NCBI RefSeq assembly: GCF_001050015.1
Contig: NZ_CVTB01000033.1
Span: 1 to 64,000, forward strand
Length of the DNA: 64,000 bases
Direction: 5' to 3'
From: Mycolicibacterium malmesburyense
Lineage (GTDB): Bacteria > Actinomycetota > Actinomycetes > Mycobacteriales > Mycobacteriaceae
A program made the position numbers and the translations under genes. Positions within the stretch are counted from its first letter, which is position 1. Each line of letters opens with the position of its first letter. The notes beneath the pieces are model-generated. The model was not told the DNA's origin, made no database searches, and saw only the letters and a program-made list of their open reading frames with translations. Of this stretch, positions 41,324 to 50,622 are shown piece by piece.

Positions 41324-41335
41324 CCACTAGCCGAA

Positions 41336-42199
41336 CTAGCCGCCGAGCTGCCGCCGGATTTCGGTCAGCTCGCGTTGGGCTCGCTCGATCAGGAGCTGGA
41401 CCTGCTCGAGGCGCGGTAACAGTTCGCCGGGTTCGGGGTTGGGCACCGCACGGGCCCGAGGCGGGGGCGCCAGCCCCGGCGGCAGCGCGGGGGTGACGAT
41501 GTAACCGTCGTGGCGGTCGCCGTAAATGGTGACGTCCTCGCGCCGCCGGTCGAAGTACATCGCTACGTAGGCGCAGAGCACCGCGTCGACGGGATCCTCG
41601 CAGGCGTTCAGCTGGAAGGCGCGATCGCTCGCCTCGATCCTCTTGCGGAGCTCGAGCCAGGCTGGGCTGCTGCGAATGCGCAGCCGCGGGTTGGCGTCGT
41701 TCAACCCCTCGATGAGCTCCACCATTTTCAGCAGCTCGTCCTTGCGCTTGGCGACGTCCTTGGCCCGCCGCTTGTACTTGAGCGTCTTGCCGAGCTTGAA
41801 CAGCGCGATCGTCGCCGCGTGCGGGTAGACCTCGATCGCGCGGCGGTCGGTGCGTGCCTGCGGGTCGGTGTCCAGGCCCAGCCGTTGGCAGAGGACCTCG
41901 GCGCGGGGCGGACTGAACAGCGGGTTGCCCGTGTTCGCGGGTTGCGCGGTCGCCTCGAACGGGGCGAAATCCCGGTTGTAGAGCGTCTCGCCGAGGCGGT
42001 AGCCGGTGGGGTTGGTGACGACGAGTGGCGCGTCGATGGCCACGACGCAGGGTCCGTCGACGTACGGCGCGACGGCCGCCGCGACCTCGTCGTCGCTGAC
42101 CGCCGCGCCGACGTGCACGAGCCGGCCGTCACCGTCGAGAACGGCCACGCCGGTCTGGTTTCCTTCCGCCCACGCGAGATCGAGCCCAACGAAGTGCAT
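41336..42199 (-). CDS. DUF429 family protein (Rv0776c-like)
   Basis: Protein of 287 residues with a DUF429, RNase H-like domain: FVGLDLAWAEGNQTGVAVLD at the start (first acidic residue), VVAIDAPLVV near 55, AIEVYPHAATIALFKLG near 120 and CEDPVDAVLCAYVAMYFD near 195-212. The acidic residues resemble an RNase H active site, hinting at a nuclease or related activity, not shown. A Pro-rich linker and C-terminal helix follow (about 245-287, LLPRLEQVQLLIERAQRELTEIRRQL). ATG 42199 is used; the open frame continues upstream into the purB start. Divergent from purB. Confidence 0.9.
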   Translation of the reverse strand: MHFVGLDLAWAEGNQTGVAVLDGDGRLVHVGAAVSDDEVAAAVAPYVDGPCVVAIDAPLVVTNPTGYRLGETLYNRDFAPFEATAQPANTGNPLFSPPRAEVLCQRLGLDTDPQARTDRRAIEVYPHAATIALFKLGKTLKYKRRAKDVAKRKDELLKMVELIEGLNDANPRLRIRSSPAWLELRKRIEASDRAFQLNACEDPVDAVLCAYVAMYFDRRREDVTIYGDRHDGYIVTPALPPGLAPPPRARAVPNPEPGELLPRLEQVQLLIERAQRELTEIRRQLGG

Positions 42200-42239
42200 G
42201 GCACCAGCCTGCACTACCCGAGTCGTAAGCTGAGTGTTT

Positions 42240-43658
42240 GTGACGATCCCCAACGTGCTGGCCAATCGGTACGCCAGCGAGGACATGGTGGCGATCTGGT
42301 CGCCGGAAGCCAAGGTCATCGCGGAGCGCAGGCTGTGGCTGGCGGTGCTGCGCGCCCAGGCCGAACTCGGGGTCGATGTGCCCGCCGGCGTGATCGACGA
42401 CTACGAGCGGGTGCTCGAACACGTCGACCTGGCATCGATCGCCGAACGCGAGCGCGTGCTGCGCCACGACGTCAAGGCGCGCATCGAGGAGTTCAACGCG
42501 CTCGCGGGCCACGAACACGTGCACAAGGGCATGACGAGCCGCGACCTGACCGAGAACGTCGAACAGCTGCAGATTAAGCGCTCGCTCGAGCTGGTGCACT
42601 CCCACGGGGTGGCGGTGGTGGCCCGGCTGGCCGAGCGCGCGGTGCTGTACCGCGACCTGGTGATGGCCGGCCGCAGCCACAACGTCGCCGCGCAGGCCAC
42701 CACGCTGGGCAAGCGGTTCGCCTCGGCGGCCGAGGAGCTGCTGATCGCGCTGCAGCGGCTGCGCTCGCTGATCGACCGCTACCCGCTGCGGGGTGTCAAG
42801 GGCCCGATGGGCACCGCCCAGGACATGTTGGACCTGTTCGACGGCGACGCGTCGCGGCTGGCCGAGCTCGAACGGCGCGTGGCCGAATTCCTGGGTTTCA
42901 CCGAGATTTTCACCAGTGTCGGCCAGGTGTATCCACGCTCACTGGACCACGACGTCGTCTCCGCGCTGGTGCAGGTGGGCGCGGGTCCGTCGTCGCTGGC
43001 GCACACCATGCGGCTGATGGCCGGCCACGAACTGGTCACCGAGGGCTTCGCCCCCGGGCAGGTCGGGTCGTCGGCGATGCCGCACAAGATGAACACACGC
43101 TCGTGTGAACGGGTCAACGGATTGCAGGTGGTGCTGCGAGGTTACGGCTCGATGGCGGCCGAACTCGCTGGCGCGCAATGGAATGAGGGCGACGTGTTCT
43201 GCTCGGTGGTGCGCCGGGTGGCCCTGCCCGATGCGTTCTTCGCCCTCGACGGGCAGATCGAGACGTTCCTGACGGTGCTCGACGAGTTCGGCGCCTACCC
43301 AGCGGTGATCCAGCGCGAACTCGACCGCTATCTGCCGTTCCTGGCCACGACGCGGATCCTCATCGCCGCCGTCCGCGCCGGGGTGGGCCGGGAAACGGCG
43401 CACGAGGTGATCAAGGAACACGCCGTCGCGGTGGCGCTGGCCATGCGGGAGAAGGGACAGGAGCCCGATCTACTGGACCGGTTGGCCGCCGACACCCGGT
43501 TGCCGCTGGACCGGCCCGCACTCGACGCGGCGCTCGCCGACAAGCAGGCGTTCACCGGTGCGGCCGGCGACCAGGTGGACCGCGTGGTCGAAGCGGTCGA
43601 CGAGTTGGTGAGCCGCTATCCCGAAGCGGCCAAGTACACTTCGGGCGCCATCTTGTGA
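42240..43658 (+). CDS. purB: adenylosuccinate lyase
   Basis: PurB, 472 residues, cleaves adenylosuccinate to AMP and SAICAR to AICAR, two steps of purine synthesis. Fumarase-superfamily motifs: [54 protein letters not shown] and the signature [16 protein letters not shown] with the mobile-loop serine. GTG 42240 gives the length and N-terminus known for M. tuberculosis PurB; GTG 42234 is an alternative. Its end overlaps the start of the cyp126 gene by 4 bases, an arrangement also found in M. tuberculosis. Confidence 0.97.
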   Translation: MTIPNVLANRYASEDMVAIWSPEAKVIAERRLWLAVLRAQAELGVDVPAGVIDDYERVLEHVDLASIAERERVLRHDVKARIEEFNALAGHEHVHKGMTSRDLTENVEQLQIKRSLELVHSHGVAVVARLAERAVLYRDLVMAGRSHNVAAQATTLGKRFASAAEELLIALQRLRSLIDRYPLRGVKGPMGTAQDMLDLFDGDASRLAELERRVAEFLGFTEIFTSVGQVYPRSLDHDVVSALVQVGAGPSSLAHTMRLMAGHELVTEGFAPGQVGSSAMPHKMNTRSCERVNGLQVVLRGYGSMAAELAGAQWNEGDVFCSVVRRVALPDAFFALDGQIETFLTVLDEFGAYPAVIQRELDRYLPFLATTRILIAAVRAGVGRETAHEVIKEHAVAVALAMREKGQEPDLLDRLAADTRLPLDRPALDAALADKQAFTGAAGDQVDRVVEAVDELVSRYPEAAKYTSGAIL

Positions 43659-44884
43659 CGCTGCCCGGGGTCGACTTCACCGATCTGGACAACTTCGCGA
43701 ACGGTTTTCCGCACGAGCTGTTCGCGCAGCATCGGCGTGAGGCGCCGGTCTATTGGCATGAGCCGACCGAGCACACGCCCGACGGCGAGGGATTCTGGTC
43801 CGTGGCCACGTACGCGGAAACGCTTGCGGTGTTTCGTGATCCGGAGACCTTTTCGTCGGTCACCGGTGGAACGCGGCCGTACGGTGGGACGCTGTTGCAG
43901 GATCTGGCCATCGCGGGCCAGGTCCTCAACATGATGGATGACCCGCGCCATTCGCAGATCCGCAGGTTGATCAGTTCGGGCCTGACTCCGCGGATGATCC
44001 GCCGCGTCGAGGACGATCTGCGGGCGCGGGCGCGTCGGCTGCTGGATGCGGTGCAGCCCGGCGAACCCTTCGACTTCCTGGTCGACGTGGCCGCCGAGCT
44101 TCCGATGCAGATGATCTGCATCCTGTTGGGAGTGCCGGAATCCGAACGACATTGGCTGTTCGAGGCGATCGAGCCGCAGTTCGACTTCGGCGGTTCGCGC
44201 AAGGCGTCGGTCGGTCAACTGACCGCCGAAGAGGCCGGCTCGCGGATGTACACCTACGGCCAGGAGTTGATCGCCGCCAAGCGTGCCGCGCCGACCGACG
44301 ACATGTTGTCGGTGGTTGCGAACGCATGCCTAGATGACACCGTGGTCGGCGGTGAGCTGTCGGATCTGGAGCTCTACCTGTTCTTCAGCCTGCTCTTCAG
44401 CGCGGGCGCGGAGACGACGCGCAACGCGGTGGCCGGCGGTCTGCTGGCGTTGATCGAAAACCCCGGATCGCTGGCCGGTCTGCGCGACGATCCGACGCTG
44501 CTGCCGTCGGCGGCGGAGGAGATGGTGCGCTGGTCGTCGCCGTCACCGTCAAAGCGGCGCACCGCAACTCGCGACGTGACGCTCGGCGGTTGCCAGATCG
44601 AGGCGGGTCAGAAGGTGCAGATCTGGGAGGGTTCGGCCAACCGCGACGAAGCGGTGTTCACCGATCCCGACGTGTTCGACATCGCCCGCAAGCCGAATCC
44701 GCACCTCGGCTTCGGTCAGGGTGTGCACTACTGCCTCGGTGCCAACCTGGCGCGGCTCGAGTTGCGGGTGCTGTTCGAGGAACTGCTGGCGCGGTTCTCC
44801 GACGCGCGGCTGGTCAAACCCGTCGAGTGGACACGCAGCAACCGGCACACCGGCATTCGGCATCTCGTCGTCGAGCTGCGGTGA
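43655..44884 (+). CDS. cyp126: cytochrome P450 CYP126
   Basis: P450 of 409 residues at the place of CYP126 (Rv0778), directly after purB. I-helix [17 protein letters not shown] (the acid-alcohol pair is E-T as AGAETT), Exx[19 protein letters not shown], haem loop [19 protein letters not shown]. Start GTG 43655 overlaps the purB stop by 4 bases. Coupling to purB has been noted in mycobacteria, and azole and purine-like ligands have been proposed, but the true substrate is unknown. Confidence 0.95.
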   Translation: MTLPGVDFTDLDNFANGFPHELFAQHRREAPVYWHEPTEHTPDGEGFWSVATYAETLAVFRDPETFSSVTGGTRPYGGTLLQDLAIAGQVLNMMDDPRHSQIRRLISSGLTPRMIRRVEDDLRARARRLLDAVQPGEPFDFLVDVAAELPMQMICILLGVPESERHWLFEAIEPQFDFGGSRKASVGQLTAEEAGSRMYTYGQELIAAKRAAPTDDMLSVVANACLDDTVVGGELSDLELYLFFSLLFSAGAETTRNAVAGGLLALIENPGSLAGLRDDPTLLPSAAEEMVRWSSPSPSKRRTATRDVTLGGCQIEAGQKVQIWEGSANRDEAVFTDPDVFDIARKPNPHLGFGQGVHYCLGANLARLELRVLFEELLARFSDARLVKPVEWTRSNRHTGIRHLVVELR

Positions 44885-44946
44885 ACGGCGGGCGGTGAGG
44901 CGGTCGTGATGGCGGCCGGGGACGAGTCGGCACCTACCCTCGGGGC

Positions 44947-45522
44947 ATGGACATCGATGACGCGAACGTGCGTGTCTCCGATGCCGATCGCGAGCACGTG
45001 AGGCAGGTGCTCGAAGGCGCGGTCGGTCAGGGCATGCTCACGCTCGACGAGTACAGCGAACGGGTCGATGTCGTGTTGGCCGCGCGGACCCGTGGTGACC
45101 TGCGTCAGGTGTTGGCCGACCTGCCTTCGACGGATGCGCTGCAACCGCTGGCGGGCGGCAGCGAGCCGCTGCGGGGCCGGATGTCGTCGATCTCGCGACG
45201 GGGGCCGTGGACGGTGCCGTCGCGCATCGACCTCAACAGCCGCCTGTGCGACACCACGCTCGATTTCACCGCCGCGACGTTGCAGAGTCCCACCGTCGTG
45301 CTGGACATCGACGACTACTTCAGCTCGACGGAGCTGATCCTGCCCGACGGCGCGACCGCCGACCTGACCGGTGTCGAGACGTTCGCCGGGAGCACCACGC
45401 TCAAGGTGCCGCACGGTCCGCCCTCCAAACGGTTACACCTCGTGGTCCGCGGCCGGGTGCGGTTCGGGTCGGTGACGGCGCGGTACCCGTTCGGGCACAC
45501 CTTGCGGCGCATGCTCGGATGA
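44947..45522 (+). CDS. DUF1707 domain protein
   Basis: Protein of 191 residues. The N-terminal DUF1707 domain (about 8-60) has the usual pattern RVSDADREHVRQVLEGAVGQGMLTLDEYSERVDVVLAARTRGDLRQVLADLP. The rest (about 75-190) is beta-rich, like the C-terminal domain of LiaF-type envelope-stress proteins (IDLNSRLCDTTLDFTAATLQSP, VVLDIDDYFSSTELILPDGATADL). No membrane helix is evident. Its last 90 bases overlap the end of the convergent AbiEi-type gene. Function unknown. Probably an insertion between the cyp126 and Rv0779c counterparts. Confidence 0.88.
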   Translation: MDIDDANVRVSDADREHVRQVLEGAVGQGMLTLDEYSERVDVVLAARTRGDLRQVLADLPSTDALQPLAGGSEPLRGRMSSISRRGPWTVPSRIDLNSRLCDTTLDFTAATLQSPTVVLDIDDYFSSTELILPDGATADLTGVETFAGSTTLKVPHGPPSKRLHLVVRGRVRFGSVTARYPFGHTLRRMLG

Positions 45523-46383
45523 CGGGCGCTGGCCGGTCGCGGCGGCGATCTCGGCGATCACTCGCCTCGGATACGCCGTGAGGTCAAGCCAGGTGAAGCG
45601 CAACACCTTCCAGCCGAGCAGCGCGATGACGTTCTGTCGGTGGCGGTCGACCTGGAATGTGTTGCTGTCGGAGTGGAACGCCCAGCCGTCGACCTCGATC
45701 GCAACCTTCTCGCGAGTGAAGGCGACGTCGACCTTGTAGCCGCCGACGGGATGGTTCGTCCTCCAGCCGACGAATCCGGCGTCGCGCAGAAGCTTGACGA
45801 GGAGCCGTTCGGCCTCGGATCGGGCACCGTCCTGCGCCGCGCGCAGCAGTCGGCGTGCGGCGGGTGAACCGTGTCTGCCTTTGTTGCGCAGTTGGGCCCG
45901 CCACAGTTGGGCGAGGTCGACGTGACGCTGCAGGGCGGTGTCCATCAGCTTCGGCCCGCCGCCGCGTCGGACCGCGGCCTCGACGACGGTCAGGGGCAGC
46001 GCGGTGACCCGCAGCCCGGCGCGTTCGACGACATCACGGGGCGACAGGTCGCGCCGCCGCAACCGCGTGCCGGCACGCCGTCGGCCGTTGCTCGATTTGG
46101 GCACCGTCACCTCGACGACGTCCGGCGTGAATTTCGACGCTCCGTGCCACCACGCCGCCGCGAGACCGCTGGCGCAGGCGCGGTCGCCGTAGCCCCATAC
46201 CGCGGCCCGGATACGCGCGGCATCGTTGAACGGTCGGTCATCGGCGAAATAGACGCCGGGACCGCAGCGACGCCATCGGCCGGTCTGAGCGCGTCGGCGG
46301 ACGGACTGGTCGCTCAGGCCGATTGTTCGCGCCTGCGCGAGAGTGATGACGCCGTCGTGATCGCGTAGCAGATCATCGAGCAC
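45433..46383 (-). CDS. AbiEi-like antitoxin domain with C-terminal DUF559 nuclease-like domain
   Basis: Protein of 316 residues. The N-terminal 60 residues resemble the AbiEi winged helix (MLDDLLRDHDGVITLAQARTIGLSDQSVRRR, GRWRRCGPGVYFADD); the middle matches the AbiEi antitoxin body (WWHGASKFTPDVVEVTVPKSS, GLRVTALPLTVVEAAVR); the C-terminal 110 residues are a DUF559/Vsr-like nuclease domain (SEAERLLVKLLRDAGFVGWRTNHPVGGYKVDVAF, IEVDGWAFHSD) with acidic residues placed as in very-short-patch-type nucleases. Start GTG 46383. No AbiEii toxin partner is adjacent. A 15-bp perfect inverted repeat lies 42 bases upstream and may be its operator. Overlaps the DUF1707 gene by 90 bases. Confidence 0.88.
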   Translation of the reverse strand: MLDDLLRDHDGVITLAQARTIGLSDQSVRRRAQTGRWRRCGPGVYFADDRPFNDAARIRAAVWGYGDRACASGLAAAWWHGASKFTPDVVEVTVPKSSNGRRRAGTRLRRRDLSPRDVVERAGLRVTALPLTVVEAAVRRGGGPKLMDTALQRHVDLAQLWRAQLRNKGRHGSPAARRLLRAAQDGARSEAERLLVKLLRDAGFVGWRTNHPVGGYKVDVAFTREKVAIEVDGWAFHSDSNTFQVDRHRQNVIALLGWKVLRFTWLDLTAYPRRVIAEIAAATGQRPSSEHAPQGVPERVPRRHRPEPHPAADHEV

Positions 46384-46424
46384 TGAAATAGGACGTTCGC
46401 GCGGTCCGATCGGCTCCCAGTCAT

Positions 46425-46477
46425 GCGATTTGTGAGTGAAAACGTTCGGTCAGCGATCGAAATCACTCACAAATCGC
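46425..46477. repeat. 15-bp perfect inverted repeat upstream of the AbiEi-type gene
   Basis: GCGATTTGTGAGTGA (46425-46439) and TCACTCACAAATCGC (46463-46477) are perfect inverted copies around a 23-base loop. There is no T-run after either arm. The element lies 42 bases before the AbiEi-type start and 14 bases after the stop of the membrane-protein gene at 46492. AbiEi proteins are known to bind inverted repeats in their own promoters, so an operator is the favoured reading; a terminator is the alternative. Confidence 0.9.
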
Positions 46478-46491
46478 GGCGGCGGAGCCCG

Positions 46492-47109
46492 CTAGAGGCG
46501 GCGGGCGACCCCCGACGAGCGCAGTTCGAGCGCGGCGAGGCCGCGGATCGCGTCGGCGTCATGAGTGCGCCACGCGCCGACCGGGTCGGCGTGGACGGCG
46601 ACCAGCTTGGCCAGTGGCCGGTTGGCCAGCGCGCGCAGCGCCAACAACTGCTCGCCGGCGGGCGTGCGGGCCAGCGTGATCGCGGTCCACTTGCGGCGGA
46701 AGAAACGCAGCCGCAGGTACAGCCACGGCATCGCGACGAACAGGATCGGCGGCGCGGCCACCGCCAGCGCCAGCACCCACGCCAGCCACGACGCGGTGGT
46801 GTCGAGGCTGTGGCCGGCGCCCGCGATATCGAGCGCGGCCTCGCTGGCGGCCCGCAGCGGCTTGCTGAGCGCGTCGCCGATCAGCGGGAAGGAGTCGGTG
46901 CGCTCACCCGCCGCGTCGAGGTTGTCGGCCACGCCGTTGGCGCCGGTCTCCACCTGGCGGCCCACCGCGGCGATGGTGGAGACAGCCGAGTGCACGGCCA
47001 TGCCGACCAGCACCCACACCGTGGTCCAGGCGACCACGGCGATGTCGCTGACGAGCTGGCCCATGATGCGCGACGGTGTGGTGGCATAGGGGATAAACCG
47101 CGAAGTCAT
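46492..47109 (-). CDS. conserved membrane protein (Rv0779c-like)
   Basis: Protein of 205 residues at the place of Rv0779c, upstream of and divergent from purC. Two main hydrophobic stretches: about 17-45 (LVSDIAVVAWTTVWVLVGMAVHSAVSTIAAVG) and about 108-132 (ASWLAWVLALAVAAPPILFVAMPWLYLRL), separated by a soluble amphipathic part of some 60 residues that is likely outside. A basic cytoplasmic tail follows (RFFRRKWTAITLARTPAGEQLLALRALANRPL). The start is ATG 47109. Function unknown. Confidence 0.88.
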   Translation of the reverse strand: MTSRFIPYATTPSRIMGQLVSDIAVVAWTTVWVLVGMAVHSAVSTIAAVGRQVETGANGVADNLDAAGERTDSFPLIGDALSKPLRAASEAALDIAGAGHSLDTTASWLAWVLALAVAAPPILFVAMPWLYLRLRFFRRKWTAITLARTPAGEQLLALRALANRPLAKLVAVHADPVGAWRTHDADAIRGLAALELRSSGVARRL

Positions 47110-47140
47110 GGCAGTAGATGCTGCCCGATAGGCTGGCCCG

Positions 47141-48028
47141 ATGCGCCCCGCTCTGTCCGACTACGAACATCTGGCCAGCGGCAAGGTTCGCGAACTGTAT
47201 CGCGTGGACGACGAGACTCTGCTCTTCGTGGCCAGCGACCGCATCTCCGCCTACGACTACATCCTCGACTCGCAGATCCCCGACAAGGGCCGCATCCTCA
47301 CCGCGATGAGCGTGTTCTTTTTCAACCTGATCGATGCGCCCAACCACCTCGCCGGTCCTCCCGACGACGAGCGCATTCCCGCCGACGTGCTGGGCCGCGC
47401 GCTGGTGGTCCGGGAACTCGAGATGCTGCCGGTGGAAGCGGTGGCCCGCGGCTATCTCACCGGTTCGGGCCTCATCGACTACCAGAAGACCGGCGCCGTG
47501 TGCGGTATCGCGCTACCCGCCGGGCTGGTCGAGGCCAGCAAGTTCGACGAGCCGCTGTTCACCCCCGCGACGAAAGCCGAACTGGGACAACACGACGAGA
47601 ACATCTCGTTCGACGCCGTGATCGAGCTGATCGGCGAACAACGCGCGCAGCAGTTGCGCGACCGGACGCTGGAGACCTACCGCCGCGGAGCCGAGCACGC
47701 GTTGACCAAGGGGATCATCGTCGCCGACACCAAGTTCGAATTCGGCGTGGACGAAGACGGCGAACTGCGATTGGCCGACGAGGTGTTCACCCCCGACTCG
47801 AGCAGGTACTGGCGTGCCGACGACTGGAAGGAAGGCGTCGTGCAGCAGAGCTTCGACAAGCAGTTCGTCCGCAACTGGCTCACGAGCCCGGAGTCGGGGT
47901 GGGACCGCGCCGGGGGCACACCGCCCCCGCCGCTGCCGCCCGACGTCGTGGCCGCCACCCGCACCCGTTACATCGAGGCGTACGAGCGCATTTCGGGGCT
48001 GAACTTCGGCGATTGGATCGGGGCATGA
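47141..48028 (+). CDS. purC: phosphoribosylaminoimidazole-succinocarboxamide synthase
   Basis: SAICAR synthetase of 295 residues: joins CAIR and aspartate with ATP in purine synthesis. Motifs: [27 protein letters not shown] at the start (glycine loop and SDRISAYD), [52 protein letters not shown] with metal-binding acidic residues, and [14 protein letters not shown] 47141. Its stop overlaps the ptrB start in ATGA, so the two are coupled. Confidence 0.97.
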   Translation: MRPALSDYEHLASGKVRELYRVDDETLLFVASDRISAYDYILDSQIPDKGRILTAMSVFFFNLIDAPNHLAGPPDDERIPADVLGRALVVRELEMLPVEAVARGYLTGSGLIDYQKTGAVCGIALPAGLVEASKFDEPLFTPATKAELGQHDENISFDAVIELIGEQRAQQLRDRTLETYRRGAEHALTKGIIVADTKFEFGVDEDGELRLADEVFTPDSSRYWRADDWKEGVVQQSFDKQFVRNWLTSPESGWDRAGGTPPPPLPPDVVAATRTRYIEAYERISGLNFGDWIGA

Positions 48029-50130
48029 ACCCGCCGGTGGCCAAGCGCGTCGACACGAAGCGTGAACACCACGGCGACGTCTTCCTCGACCCCTACGAGT
48101 GGCTGCGCGACAAGGATGATCCCGAGGTGGTCGCGTACCTCGAGGCGGAGAACGCCTACACCGAGCACGTCACCGAGCACCTTGCACCGCTGCGGCAGGC
48201 CATCTTCGACGAGATCAAGGCCCGCACCAAGGAGACCGACCTGTCGGTGCCGACCAGGCGCGACGCATGGTGGTACTACGGGCGCAGCTTCGAGGGCAAG
48301 CAGTACAGCGTGCACTGCCGTTGTCCCGTCGCCGATCCCGACGACTGGACACCTCCGGTGCTCGACGAGAACACCGAGATCCCCGGCGAGCAGATCCTGC
48401 TCGACGAGAACATCGAGGCCGAGGGCCTCGAGTTCTTCTCGCTCGGCGCCGCCTCGGTCAGCCTGGACGGCAACATCCTGGCGTATTCGGTGGATACCAA
48501 GGGTGATGAGCGATACACGCTGCGGTTCAAGGATTTACGCACCGGCGAGCTGTATGAGGACACCATCGTCGGGATCGGCCCCGGAGCCACCTGGGCCGCC
48601 GACAACCGCACCGTCTACTACACGACCGTCGACGAGGCCTGGCGCCCGGACACCATCTGGCGGCACCGCCTCGGTTCGGGGCTGCCCGCGCAGAGGGTCT
48701 ATCACGAACCCGACGAACGGTACTGGCTCGGCGTCGGCCGGACGCGCAGCGACAAATACATCATCATCGCCGCCGGAAGCGCCGTGACCTCCGAGATCCG
48801 CTACGCCGACGCGACGGACCCGGAGGCCGATTTCGCCGTCGTGTGGCCACGCCGCGACTTCGTCGAGTATTCCGTCGAGCATGCCGTGATCGGCGGCGAG
48901 GACCGGTTCCTCATCCTGCACAACGACGGCGCGGTGAACTTCACCCTCGTCGAGGCGCCCGTCAGCGACCCCACCGCGGTGCGCACACTGATCGAGCACC
49001 GCGACGACGTCCGCCTCGACTCCGTCGACGCGTTCTCCCAACACCTCGTCGTCAGCTACCGCAGTGAGGCGCTGCCGAAGATCCAGTTGTGGCCGCTGTA
49101 CCCGAGCGGTGAATACGGCCGTCCCGAGGACTTCACCTTCGAGTCCGAGCTGACGTCGGCGGGGCTGAGCGCGAACCCCAACTGGAGTGCGCCCAAACTG
49201 CGCATCGGCGCCACCTCGTACACCACCCCGGTGCGCATCTACGACATCGACCTCGCCACCGGCGAACGGACCCTGCTGCGCGAACAGCCCGTGCTCGGCG
49301 ACTATCGGCCCGAAGACTATGTGGAGCGCCGGGATTGGGCGATCGCGCCGGACGGCGTGCGGGTACCGATCTCGATCGTGCACAAGATCGGTCTGCAGTA
49401 TCCGGCGCCCACACTGCTGTACGGGTACGGCGCCTACGAGGCCTGCGAGGACCCGCGGTTCTCGATCGCGCGGCTGTCGCTGCTCGACAGGGGAATGGTG
49501 TTCGCGGTGGCGCACGTGCGGGGCGGCGGCGAGCTCGGCCGACCGTGGTACGAGCACGGCAAGATGCTCGAGAAGACGAACAGCTTCACCGATTTCATCG
49601 CCGTCGCACGGCATCTCGTGCAGACCGATGTCACTCGTGCGGAGAACCTCGTGGCCTACGGCGGCAGCGCCGGCGGCCTGCTGGTCGGCGCCGTGGCCAA
49701 CATGGCGCCGGAGTCGTTCGCCGGCGTCCTCGCGGTGGTGCCGTTCGTCGACCCGCTCACCACCATCCTCGACCCGTCGCTGCCGCTCACGGTCACCGAG
49801 TGGGACGAGTGGGGAAACCCGTTGGAGAACAAGGACGTCTACGAGTACATGAAGTCCTACTCGCCCTACGAGAACGTCGAGGCCAAGGACTATCCGCAGA
49901 TCCTCGCGATGACGTCGCTGAACGACACCCGGGTGTACTACGTCGAGCCCGCGAAATGGGTTGCGGCGCTGCGCCACGCCAAGACCGACGATCATCCCGT
50001 GCTGCTGAAGACCGAGATGAACGCCGGCCATGGCGGTATCAGCGGACGCTACGAACGCTGGAAGGAAACCGCCTTCCAGTACGCCTGGCTATTGGATGCC
50101 GCTCAGGCCGATCACGAGCGCCGCCCCTAG
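48025..50130 (+). CDS. ptrB: prolyl oligopeptidase / protease II (S9A)
   Basis: Serine oligopeptidase of 701 residues, cleaving short peptides after basic residues or proline. N-terminal part and seven-bladed propeller cover about 1-415; the catalytic domain follows with [30 protein letters not shown], the nucleophile in [13 protein letters not shown], the acid in SLNDTRVYY and the histidine in [12 protein letters not shown]. The frame is intact from ATG 48025 to 50130, whereas in M. tuberculosis H37Rv the gene is annotated as two pieces (ptrBa, ptrBb). Overlaps purC by 4 bases and the convergent DoxX-like gene by 42 bases. Confidence 0.96.
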   Translation: MNPPVAKRVDTKREHHGDVFLDPYEWLRDKDDPEVVAYLEAENAYTEHVTEHLAPLRQAIFDEIKARTKETDLSVPTRRDAWWYYGRSFEGKQYSVHCRCPVADPDDWTPPVLDENTEIPGEQILLDENIEAEGLEFFSLGAASVSLDGNILAYSVDTKGDERYTLRFKDLRTGELYEDTIVGIGPGATWAADNRTVYYTTVDEAWRPDTIWRHRLGSGLPAQRVYHEPDERYWLGVGRTRSDKYIIIAAGSAVTSEIRYADATDPEADFAVVWPRRDFVEYSVEHAVIGGEDRFLILHNDGAVNFTLVEAPVSDPTAVRTLIEHRDDVRLDSVDAFSQHLVVSYRSEALPKIQLWPLYPSGEYGRPEDFTFESELTSAGLSANPNWSAPKLRIGATSYTTPVRIYDIDLATGERTLLREQPVLGDYRPEDYVERRDWAIAPDGVRVPISIVHKIGLQYPAPTLLYGYGAYEACEDPRFSIARLSLLDRGMVFAVAHVRGGGELGRPWYEHGKMLEKTNSFTDFIAVARHLVQTDVTRAENLVAYGGSAGGLLVGAVANMAPESFAGVLAVVPFVDPLTTILDPSLPLTVTEWDEWGNPLENKDVYEYMKSYSPYENVEAKDYPQILAMTSLNDTRVYYVEPAKWVAALRHAKTDDHPVLLKTEMNAGHGGISGRYERWKETAFQYAWLLDAAQADHERRP

Positions 50131-50538
50131 AATGACGACCTGCTCGGCGGTGCGCAGATCCAGCCGGGTCGTCATCGACTTCGGTGGGTTCGGCATCCGC
50201 GAGGCGTAGACGTTGGCCGGGAACATCGCGATCATCAACACGAACAGGCAGACCGCGGCGGCGACCCGCGTGGGCGGATACAGCAGGCCTGCGGCGCCGA
50301 CGAGTTCGAGCACGCCGGTGACGGTGACCAGGGCCGCCGGGGCGGGCAGCCGCGGCGGGACGATGGCGATCATGTCGCGGCGCAGCGGGTTGACGAAGTG
50401 CGCGATCCCGGTGAGCGCGAACATCGCGGCCAGGCCGAAGGCGACGGCCGACGGCCAGCTGGCGACGTAGTCGACGCCCAGCCAGCCGACCACGCGTGCG
50501 CCGAGCGTCCCCAGGATCAGCGTGATGAGAACGGCCAT
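50089..50538 (-). CDS. DoxX-like membrane protein
   Basis: Membrane protein of 149 residues with four hydrophobic helices (VLITLILGTLGARVVGWLG, AVAFGLAAMFALTGIAHFV, ALVTVTGVLELVGAAGLLY, VAAAVCLFVLMIAMFPANVYAS), matching the DoxX family. The C-terminal end ([16 protein letters not shown]) overlaps the last 42 bases of ptrB. ATG 50538 has GGAG nine bases upstream. It is divergent from a TetR gene with two similar palindromes in the 84-base gap; the minus strand also shows TTGACA-N17-TACGTT, a good promoter for it. So it is very likely the TetR's target. Function unknown. Confidence 0.88.
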   Translation of the reverse strand: MAVLITLILGTLGARVVGWLGVDYVASWPSAVAFGLAAMFALTGIAHFVNPLRRDMIAIVPPRLPAPAALVTVTGVLELVGAAGLLYPPTRVAAAVCLFVLMIAMFPANVYASRMPNPPKSMTTRLDLRTAEQVVILGAALVIGLSGIQ

Positions 50539-50549
50539 GACGAGACTCC

Positions 50550-50605
50550 AATCTTGACAGTGACAAGTTCCAAACGTAGGCAACAATCTAGCCACTGTCA
50601 AGATT
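50550..50605. promoter_or_regulatory. paired TetR operators between the DoxX-like and TetR genes
   Basis: AATCTTGACAGTG (50550-50562) and CACTGTCAAGATT (50593-50605) are perfect 13-bp inverted copies. Each is part of its own palindrome: CTTGACAGTGACAAG (50553-50567) and CTAGCCACTGTCAAG (50588-50602), consensus CTTGnCAnTGnCAAG. The copy at 50597-50602 is also the -35 TTGACA of the DoxX-like gene (minus strand), with TACGTT 17 bases on (50573-50578). TATGAT at 50611-50616 would be the -10 of a nearly leaderless TetR message. Confidence 0.75.
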
Positions 50606-50622
50606 TCCGCTATGATGGCGAC

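Noticed and set aside
44885..44946. Promoter elements before the DUF1707 gene
   Set aside because: No hexamers resembling mycobacterial -35/-10 boxes or repeats were convincing in this 62-base gap.
46423..50130. A 1235-codon plus-strand frame ending with ptrB
   Set aside because: The part before 48025 is antisense to the Rv0779c-like gene and lies out of frame over purC; the ATG at 48025 overlapping the purC stop is the natural ptrB start.
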